This document shows, piece after piece, positions 44,634-50,784 of a stretch of 50,784 nucleotides of DNA (positions within the stretch are counted from its first letter, which is position 1; each line of letters starts with the position of its first letter). A program made the translations under genes and the position numbers. The DNA is from Methanospirillaceae archaeon (GTDB lineage Archaea; Halobacteriota; Methanomicrobia; Methanomicrobiales; Methanospirillaceae), in contig JAFGOM010000050.1 in NCBI GenBank assembly GCA_016926505.1, positions 1-50,784 on the forward strand. Direction: 5' to 3'. The notes beneath the pieces were generated by a model. It had not been told where the DNA came from. It saw only the letters and a program-made list of their open reading frames with translations, and searched no databases.

Positions 44634-45890
44634 ATGGACAGGGATGCATCATACCTCTATGCACGTGCCTCGGATCCGGCATTCGTGTCAGCCGGAAGTT
44701 GTGGAGGGGTGGTATCAGCCCTGCTCCGGTACATGCTTGAAACAAACAGGGTTGATGCGGTCTTTACCGTTCGACAGGGAGGAGATCTCTACGATGCAGT
44801 ACCTGTTTTACTGTCGGATCCTCGTGAGGTAGTCTCTGCTGCCGGCACGTGTATGTCAGGAACGATTCTTATCACAAAATTCCTGCAGGAATACATAGCT
44901 CATCATCCCGGCATCCGGGTTGCCGTACCCCTGAAATGCTGCGATGCCATGGCTCTCTACGAGATGGCAAAACGGGGAAAGGTAGATCTCGAAAATATCT
45001 TCATGATTGGTCTTACCTGTTCCGGCACGATGAGTCCGGAAGGAATGCGGTCAATGGTACAGGATGCGTTCTGCATGGATCCGTGCTCTGTTGACTCTAT
45101 CGGGGTCGCCAGGGGAGAATATCAGGTAACCTCCAAAGACAGGACGGTCTCGGTGCGGATAGATATGCTTGAGAAGATGGGGTTTGCCAGGAGAAACAAC
45201 TGCAGACGGTGCGAGCAGATGATACCGCGTCAGTGTGATATTGCCTGTGGCAGGTGGGGTGTAGTCGGTGCCGATGCAGGAACCGTCACTTTTATCGAGA
45301 TCTGCAGTGATCGCGGCCGGAAACTCATCTCTGATGCAGAGCGGGATGGTACCCTGGTATTTGAGCCGGCACCGGCCAGTGGAGTTGCAGCACGGAAAAA
45401 GACTGAAGAGGTGATGATACACCTGGCAAAACAGGAGAAGAGACGGCAGTTTGATAAGCTCGGGACCGGTCGAACCAGGCTTTTGTTCATGATAGAGGAG
45501 ACATCACGGTGTATCAAGTGTTACCAGTGCATCGAGGCCTGTCCCCTCTGCATTTGTGAAGAATGCTCCACGAAAAAACCGTGGCTGGTTCCACCCGGCC
45601 TCATTCCGCCACCATTCCTCTTTCATCTCATCAGGTTTTCCCATGTTGCCGACAGCTGCATCAACTGTGGACAATGTGAAGAACGGTGCCCGATGGATAT
45701 CCCGCTCTCCCTTTTCATGCATGCATTGCAGACGGATCTCTCGGATATATCAGGATTTGTACCTGGGATAAACATGGAAATGCCGGCTTTCGCACGAACC
45801 GGTGATGAAGAGTGGGAATACCAGAATCCGGAAGCAAACGCCGGGATGGTTTACTTCTACTCGCAGCCGGATCCATCGCCACCGTTTTAG
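44634..45890 (+). CDS. fdhB: F420-dependent formate dehydrogenase beta subunit
   Basis: The 418-residue protein is homologous to FrhB/FdhB F420-reducing subunits. It begins immediately after the fdhA stop with GGTG 5 nt before the ATG. The flavin/F420 domain is N-terminal (SAGSCGGVVSALLRYML at 19-35, VPLKCCDAMAL). One cluster site is RNNCRRCEQMIPRQCDIACG (188-207), and two C-terminal ferredoxin motifs are CIKCYQCIEACP and CINCGQCEERCP (342-353). It links formate oxidation to F420 and, with MvhD and HdrA, to heterodisulfide. No intact fdhC follows. Confidence 0.94.
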   Translation: MDRDASYLYARASDPAFVSAGSCGGVVSALLRYMLETNRVDAVFTVRQGGDLYDAVPVLLSDPREVVSAAGTCMSGTILITKFLQEYIAHHPGIRVAVPLKCCDAMALYEMAKRGKVDLENIFMIGLTCSGTMSPEGMRSMVQDAFCMDPCSVDSIGVARGEYQVTSKDRTVSVRIDMLEKMGFARRNNCRRCEQMIPRQCDIACGRWGVVGADAGTVTFIEICSDRGRKLISDAERDGTLVFEPAPASGVAARKKTEEVMIHLAKQEKRRQFDKLGTGRTRLLFMIEETSRCIKCYQCIEACPLCICEECSTKKPWLVPPGLIPPPFLFHLIRFSHVADSCINCGQCEERCPMDIPLSLFMHALQTDLSDISGFVPGINMEMPAFARTGDEEWEYQNPEANAGMVYFYSQPDPSPPF

Positions 45891-45923
45891 TATTTACTCC
45901 GTACAATCCCTTAAAAATAGAGC

Positions 45924-46490
45924 TTACCTGATAATTGAGAGCAGGTAGGTGGACAGGTACGCCTCAAGGAATGCAGCGATAAGAAGCATCGGGATAATAT
46001 AGAAAATAAAGGTTTTCGTAAGTTCCTTTAAAAAAATGGGTTCTTCGGTCCGGTGCAGAATGCGGTTATAGATCACCTTCTGACCAAGCATAAGACCAAG
46101 AGCCGCTGAGAGTATCAGGGCCGGTATCTCAAAGAAGAAATGAGGGATAAGCGGAAGGAAGAAGATACTTCCCTGGTGACTGAGTAACTTTATCGATGCC
46201 CCGAAGAAAAAGCCGTTTAGGAGAATTATCCCGATAGGAACAACTGAAAAAGCAACTCCTCCCAAAAATGCGATAACACAGGACTGGGCATTGTTGTAAA
46301 AGACACTTGCTCCGTAGAGAAATGTTGATTCGTTTGGATCTCCGGTTATCTCCAGTCCCTCGTACATTGTGGCGATAACCTCTGATAATTCTGAGAAGAA
46401 GGAGAGTCCGACGTAGCCTGCGGTAATTCCAATAAAAAAGAAGACAGTAATGATGAGGATGGCATCCCGGAAATATTCGTGATTATACAT
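45924..46490 (-). CDS. SpoIIM-family (DUF95) membrane protein
   Basis: The 188-residue protein has about five hydrophobic segments (12-32, 70-88, 95-110, 117-140 and 165-185). The pattern FLGGVAFSVVPIGIILLNGFFFG (in part) and LPLIPHFFFEIPALILSAALG is typical of the stage II sporulation protein M family, which is widespread in archaea and not linked to sporulation there. It is convergent with fdhB. Function is unknown. Confidence 0.82.
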   Translation of the reverse strand: MYNHEYFRDAILIITVFFFIGITAGYVGLSFFSELSEVIATMYEGLEITGDPNESTFLYGASVFYNNAQSCVIAFLGGVAFSVVPIGIILLNGFFFGASIKLLSHQGSIFFLPLIPHFFFEIPALILSAALGLMLGQKVIYNRILHRTEEPIFLKELTKTFIFYIIPMLLIAAFLEAYLSTYLLSIIR

Positions 46491-46540
46491 AAGCGATAAC
46501 GATCATGAGGTTACGAAGTTGCGCGTAAAAAAGAATTGTT

Positions 46541-47272
46541 TCAGGAATTCATCGAGCAGTCATCACCGGCATTGCAGGTGAGCCAGCAGTCCCATCCATT
46601 ACAGGTATATCCTGAATCATTCTCTACACAATCTCCCCCTTCACAATAGCAGGCAGGACCGGTACAAACACATCCTTCCCCGTCACAATAGCATCCATCA
46701 TCATCACACTCGCTATTCTGTGATGATCCGGCATATAGTTCGTGCCCTTCTTTTCCAGCCATATCGATGGCGGCCTGTTCCTCCTGGTCTGTTGAATACG
46801 CAGACTGCATGGCACCAACAAGTACATTAATTCCACGTTCAGGCAGTTCCTTCTTTAACGTGACAAGAATGATATCTGCCCCTGCAGATTCTTCTTCAGT
46901 TCCAGGGAAGGGAGAGAGGATGTACAGCATTATGGTATCCGGATCCTCTATTCTGGCGTACTGTACCCCTCCATTGGTGTCTGAGAGAACGAATCCTTTA
47001 TCATCGGGGAGAAATGTTCCATTGCATACAATGAGCAGTGCCTTCCCATTCGCCATCACCGAACGAGTCCCCAGAAAACCGGTTTCTGTTACCTCATCAA
47101 TAAAAAAGGTCTCGTAGATTGTTGTCAGATTCAGTGCAGGTCCGTCTTTTACAAGACCTGTTCCTGATTGTGGAATCCATCCCCCGGTAATGGTAGCAGG
47201 TGCTGCAAGAGCAGCAACCGGAATGAGAATAAGAGAAAGGAAAAGGCAAATGAGTGTTATATCTCGCACCAT
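46541..47272 (-). CDS. secreted cysteine-rich protein, intact paralogue
   Basis: The protein has about 243 residues from the ATG at 47272, which has GAGG 7 nt upstream; a second ATG at 47293 lacks this. A signal peptide (hydrophobic about 4-22, ending AALAAP) precedes a beta-rich domain with NGTFLPDDKGFVLSDTNGG and PDTIMLYILSPFPG. A C-terminal tail has 12 cysteines in the rhythm C-x4-C-x-C repeated three times, a last C-x4-C, then C-x4-C-x3-C-x5-C. Such spacing suggests disulfides or metal binding. A paralogue with the same 12-cysteine spacing lies upstream. I do not recognise the family. Confidence 0.75.
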   Translation of the reverse strand: MVRDITLICLFLSLILIPVAALAAPATITGGWIPQSGTGLVKDGPALNLTTIYETFFIDEVTETGFLGTRSVMANGKALLIVCNGTFLPDDKGFVLSDTNGGVQYARIEDPDTIMLYILSPFPGTEEESAGADIILVTLKKELPERGINVLVGAMQSAYSTDQEEQAAIDMAGKEGHELYAGSSQNSECDDDGCYCDGEGCVCTGPACYCEGGDCVENDSGYTCNGWDCWLTCNAGDDCSMNS

Positions 47273-47562
47273 ATGATATCCTCTATTGATCATAATGAGT
47301 GAACCTATAAATATATGCCGGTATATGAGAATCCGGACTACGTTGATATGCGAAATATCATGAAAAAATCTGATTGGCGATTTATGATGGATAACAGGTC
47401 CCCTTATCGGTATCCATTATGGGTTCCGGTATGATTTCATCATGGGAACCTTTCGGTGCGAAAATACCGGTTAATTTTTTGTTCAATCATGTAACGAGGG
47501 GCGGATATGGATTATCAGGTATGAGGCAGGGAATAGTCTTCCCTGAATCGGCCTTGGTGCAT

Positions 47563-48332
47563 TTAGTCTCCCAGTGAACACTCTGCGCCGGCAGAACAGA
47601 TCAATGTGCAATCCCAGCCTGAACAGTGGTACATATCCTCTTTTAAAGCACAGTGGCTTCCTTCACAATAACATTCATCCCCTGACAATGACACCCTTTT
47701 CCCTCACAATAACACGCGTTCTCATCACATTCTGTTGCATTTTGGCTGCCGGCATAGAGTTCGTGTTGTTCTTTTCCGGCGGTCTCTGCATCTCTCTGGT
47801 CATCCATCTCTTTTTGATAGATTGGTACCATTGCCCCGAGAAGCATATTACAGGATGAGAAAAAACGGTACGAATCAGGATTTTCTTCAGTTTTGTGTAA
47901 CGTAATAATTATACCATCAGCGCCGGCAGTCTCCTCATCAGATTCAGGAAATAGTGAGAGAATCGAGAGAATGAAGGTATCTGGTCCGACTATCCTGGCT
48001 ACCTGAACCCCTCCGCCGGTATCTGAAATAACAAATCCTTTTTCATCAGGAAAAAATGTACCATTGATGGAGATATAAACCGGCCCTTCGTCTATTGTTA
48101 TCGTTCGTGCACCGGAAAAACCACCCTCTGTCAGTTCTTCGACAGACATAAAACCGTAATCTCCTGTCATTGGTAAGACAAATCCGTCACAACCAAGTCC
48201 GATGACGGATTCTGGCATCAAAAACCTGGTTAGATTGTTCGGGTCTGCATGAACGGCACCCGGAATAAATATGAAAAGAAGAATGGCACCAAAAAAAAGA
48301 GATCGGGAAACAGAAGATGTATCCTGAATCAT
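47563..48332 (-). pseudogene. secreted cysteine-rich protein, paralogue with C-terminal frameshift
   Basis: The uninterrupted frame is 47643-48332 (229 residues), with a signal peptide (LFFGAILLFIFIPGAVHA) and the same domain as its neighbour (NGTFFPDEKGFVISDTGGG, PDTFILSILSLFPE). The frame stops early after CHCQG. In the other frame the DNA continues as DECYCEGSHC, YHCSGWDC and ends at 47563. Adding one G to the G run (plus strand C47679-C47682) restores all 12 cysteines with spacing identical to the intact paralogue. The gene is therefore either frameshifted, mis-sequenced, or read by slippage. Confidence 0.72.
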
Positions 48333-48445
48333 GTTCCTTCATTTTCCTGTCTGATGATCTCGTACTTGAATGATTGGAATCGATAAGACCACAGGCATTG
48401 CATTCGTTATTGTCAGTTAGCACAGGATCAGTTCTGATCCCGGGA

Positions 48446-49348
48446 TTATCCCTTTCTCCGCAATAGTACCATCTTCATCGAGTCATATTTTTCCTTGTAC
48501 CGATCATGAACTGGTGCTGCGAGTTCGATAAATCCGGTCGCGATAAGGTACGTTGACATCGAGAGAAGCATACCAAGGATTATCTCAATAATCTGTATGT
48601 CCCGGGCGATAAACCGGTTCTGGAAAAGGATAAAGAGATCGGTCTTTTCAGTATTTACTTCAAACTCGTATGCCCCGTAATGTTTGCCGACAAGACGGAA
48701 GAGTACTGCTTCCGGAAGGGCATAGACTACCTCGTAGTTCTTGGGTGGAACAATCTGGAAGAAGAGGTTTGTTACTTCCCGGTATCCGGCAACGGTAGTA
48801 TTGCGATACTGTTTGACCGGTACCGAGAGCGAGATATCAGACTCGCTCACCTTTCTGGTGATATTCTGCATTTTACATTCGACACCAAAAAAATTCCTGA
48901 TCTGTTCAGGCCTGATGTCATAATCCGTTTCATTACCAGAAACGTGAGAGACATACGGCATCTCTGCATAGGGAACTGAACGCATGGTCCTGAACTCTAT
49001 CACTTCCGCGTTCTCCTGGACGTAATTACGGTGGGGATTGACGAGTACATTGACATATTCAGGCGGTTCTCTGAAAGACAAAATAAAAGGTGACTGGTTC
49101 TTCCAGTCCTCGTTCTTCTCCTGAATCATCGCAACGATATGAGTGGATTTATCGATCATCACGATACCGATAAAATAGACCTCCTCACCTGCTTCAGAAT
49201 AGATTGAAAACGGCCTTACATCATCGGGAAAAATAGGATCAGTAAAGGAGATGTTGAAATACGTTGCAAAGATGATGAGAAACAGGCAGGTTCCAAGGAT
49301 CATCCTAAGCATCGATTCAGTCAGGATGAACCTCAGTATTGGTATCAT
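48446..49348 (-). CDS. uncharacterised protein with two membrane helices
   Basis: The 300-residue protein has a hydrophobic N-terminal segment (14-32) and a second one at about 254-276. The roughly 220 residues between are probably outside the cell and contain several N-x-S/T sites (for example GNETDY, RNTTVAG). A short basic cytoplasmic tail follows (DRYKEKYDSMKMVLLRRKG). I do not recognise the family. It lies upstream of the cysteine-rich genes in the same direction, 113 nt away, so a cell-surface group is possible. Confidence 0.7.
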   Translation of the reverse strand: MIPILRFILTESMLRMILGTCLFLIIFATYFNISFTDPIFPDDVRPFSIYSEAGEEVYFIGIVMIDKSTHIVAMIQEKNEDWKNQSPFILSFREPPEYVNVLVNPHRNYVQENAEVIEFRTMRSVPYAEMPYVSHVSGNETDYDIRPEQIRNFFGVECKMQNITRKVSESDISLSVPVKQYRNTTVAGYREVTNLFFQIVPPKNYEVVYALPEAVLFRLVGKHYGAYEFEVNTEKTDLFILFQNRFIARDIQIIEIILGMLLSMSTYLIATGFIELAAPVHDRYKEKYDSMKMVLLRRKG

Positions 49349-49642
49349 TTATCATATTTTCATGCTGATACTGTCTAAATGTTTTGTATGAGTACCCATG
49401 GTGGTCAGTATTTTTCGGGGAGGGGATTTTCGTGTCATGCAACCGGGATTTATCCCGGTACCGGTGATAAGAAACGTTCTGTTACCTCTTTTACTCCTGG
49501 ATTTACACGATATCCCGAAAGCAGAATCAGTACCTTCCTACAAAAGTATGACACACAAATCCTGTCTGTCAAACGCATATAATAACCGGGTAACGGTAGA
49601 ATCCAGTACCGGGATAATCCTGCCCGGAATCATTGCCAATCT

Positions 49643-50227
49643 ATGAAACCGATACAAATCCCCCCGATGTTGTCAGCTGTTGTTTTAAACGCCCTGTCGG
49701 GGCTGGATACGATGACCTTTACCCTGCTGTATGAATGCCCGTACTGTTCCGGCCCGGTAAAATACCATGATAACAGGAAGAAGCGGTTTGCAACCATCAG
49801 AGAGGATGATGCAAAAAAGGTTATCTCAGTGCAGGTACACCGGTTTTACTGCCGCCAGTGCGGAAAGTTATGTTATGCAAAGGCACCATTTTATCCTGAT
49901 ACCAAATTTGGATCCCCGGTAATCGATCTCTGTATCACCCTGTCGCAGACGTATCCGTACAACCACACGGCAAAGATCCTGCATGCCATGGGAGTTATTG
50001 TCGATCGCGGAACAATACGTAACTTCTTTGAACGAAATCTCCCGCGTGTCAGTTATGCAAAGATATTTTCGGTTCCTATCCCCCTCTCGATCCTGTACCT
50101 TTCAGACCTTGTCATTAAAAGCAGCCGGATTTATTCGCTTGATGAACAGGAGATCCTGAAGGCTTGTGGATTTGAACCGGGTAAAGAGAAAAGATATGAC
50201 CGGAGCAATGGAAACAGAGATGAATAG
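49643..50227 (+). CDS. zinc-ribbon and helix-turn-helix protein, transposase-like
   Basis: The 194-residue protein has a zinc ribbon built from CPYC (32-35) and CRQC (70-73), followed by a helical region that looks like a helix-turn-helix (IDLCITLSQTYPYNHTAKI near 95-112, then DRGTIRNFFE). This is the N-terminal arrangement of several transposase families, but no DDE catalytic domain follows. It may be a truncated or domesticated transposase. It adjoins a decayed fdhC fragment. No clear ribosome binding site or terminal inverted repeats were seen. Confidence 0.5.
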   Translation: MKPIQIPPMLSAVVLNALSGLDTMTFTLLYECPYCSGPVKYHDNRKKRFATIREDDAKKVISVQVHRFYCRQCGKLCYAKAPFYPDTKFGSPVIDLCITLSQTYPYNHTAKILHAMGVIVDRGTIRNFFERNLPRVSYAKIFSVPIPLSILYLSDLVIKSSRIYSLDEQEILKACGFEPGKEKRYDRSNGNRDE

Positions 50228-50255
50228 CGATAAGGACAGGGAAAATGCATCTCTA

Positions 50256-50674
50256 TCATATTGTCAGGAAACCCGTTGCATAGATGATCCCCTCGCTACG
50301 GATTTTGCAGGGATGCGTTATCTCTTTTTTAAATGCAACCCAGTACAGGAATCCGACAAAGAGCACCCCCCGACGATATTGCCGAGGGTAACCACGATAA
50401 GATTGTTCGTCCGCATGGTACTCCAGGTAAGAAGATCGAGTGCATCGTGTCCGATAAGGGAGATATGGTCTGGTGAGAGGTATTCGCGTGTGAGGATTGC
50501 TGCCGGGATGAAGTACATGTTTGCGATGCGATGCTCAAATCCAAGCGTTACAAACGCCATGATGGGAAACCAGAGGCCGAAAAACTTTCCGATGAGATCA
50601 TCTGCACAGATGCCGAGCAGGATTGCGAGGTTAACCAGCCAGTTACAGGCAACAGCCTCTAAGGAAGTATACAA
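50256..50674 (-). pseudogene. fdhC: formate transporter (FdhC/FNT family) C-terminal fragment, frameshifted
   Basis: The frame 50318-50674 (118 residues) encodes the second half of a formate/nitrite channel: [44 protein letters not shown] and [14 protein letters not shown]. The N-terminal half is missing: the 110 nt upstream to the window edge show no FNT sequence. At the C run 50366-50371 (G run in the gene) the frame breaks; in another frame it continues as [16 protein letters not shown] and stops at 50256. One extra G would restore it. This is a dead remnant of a gene that normally accompanies fdhAB. Confidence 0.78.
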
Positions 50675-50784
50675 TTATAGATTTTATCAATGTAATTCTC
50701 ACCGTTCGCACATATTAGATCATAGTATCTTGAATTTCCCCATAGGCTGTGAAAATTTCTTCTGACATGTCCAAGAGATCTAAA

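Noticed and set aside
49379-49646. short + strand frames before the zinc-ribbon gene
   Set aside because: They are two overlapping frames of about 70-80 codons with no ribosome binding site and no recognisable features; the 294-nt gap appears empty.
50166-50765. 199-aa + strand frame at the right end
   Set aside because: It overlaps the zinc-ribbon gene and runs antisense to the fdhC fragment, which is recognisable at the protein level.

Overview
The window looks like a chromosomal segment of a formate- and H2-using methanogenic archaeon of the order Methanomicrobiales, most likely Methanospirillum. This rests on recognising the gene set rather than on a computed placement. The set is a cytoplasmic heterodisulfide reductase (hdrABC) with mvhD, an F420-type formate dehydrogenase (fdhAB), an eight-cluster polyferredoxin, two MoeA proteins and archaeal-style ribosome binding sites and overlapping genes. 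No rRNA, tRNA or CRISPR array was seen.

Region 1 (1 to about 20,650) is a very AT-rich surface-polysaccharide island. The left half runs on the + strand: a truncated sialyltransferase-like gene, an O-acetyltransferase, an epimerase, glycosyltransferases, and a three-gene route from UDP-GlcNAc to an N-acetylated 6-deoxy-L-hexosamine. The right half runs on the - strand: a NeuB/KdsC-like/SDR/ALDH/NeuA/transketolase/glycosyltransferase operon that appears to make and activate a nonulosonic-acid-like sugar, then a B12-binding radical SAM protein, an FkbM methyltransferase and a Wzm/Wzt-type ABC exporter. The halves converge near 7.4 kb. Base composition rises sharply past the exporter.

Region 2 (20.8 to 23.8 kb) encodes a secreted clostripain-like protease and a TPR protein. 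Region 3 (24.2 to 34.3 kb) is a molybdenum/tungsten supply cluster: tungstate ABC importer (tupABC), MOT1-type molybdate permease, a SemiSWEET, a molybdenum-storage-protein homologue, two small uncharacterised genes (one winged-helix-like), a toxin-antitoxin pair, and two MoeA proteins, one fused to a periplasmic-binding-protein-like domain. Two near-identical 18-bp palindromes, differing only by a compensatory base-pair change, lie upstream of tupA and between the storage-protein gene and its divergent neighbour. They are a candidate shared operator.

Region 4 (34.6 to 45.9 kb) holds an MFS transporter, then a - strand energy operon (ferredoxin, polyferredoxin, hdrC, hdrB, hdrA, mvhD) opposite fdhAB. 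Together these encode a path from formate to heterodisulfide and ferredoxin by flavin-based bifurcation. Region 3 would supply the Mo/W cofactor that formate dehydrogenase needs.

Region 5 (45.9 kb to the end) contains a SpoIIM-like membrane protein, two paralogous secreted cysteine-rich proteins (one frameshifted in a G run), a bitopic membrane protein of unknown function, a zinc-ribbon/HTH transposase-like gene, and a decayed formate-transporter (fdhC) fragment.
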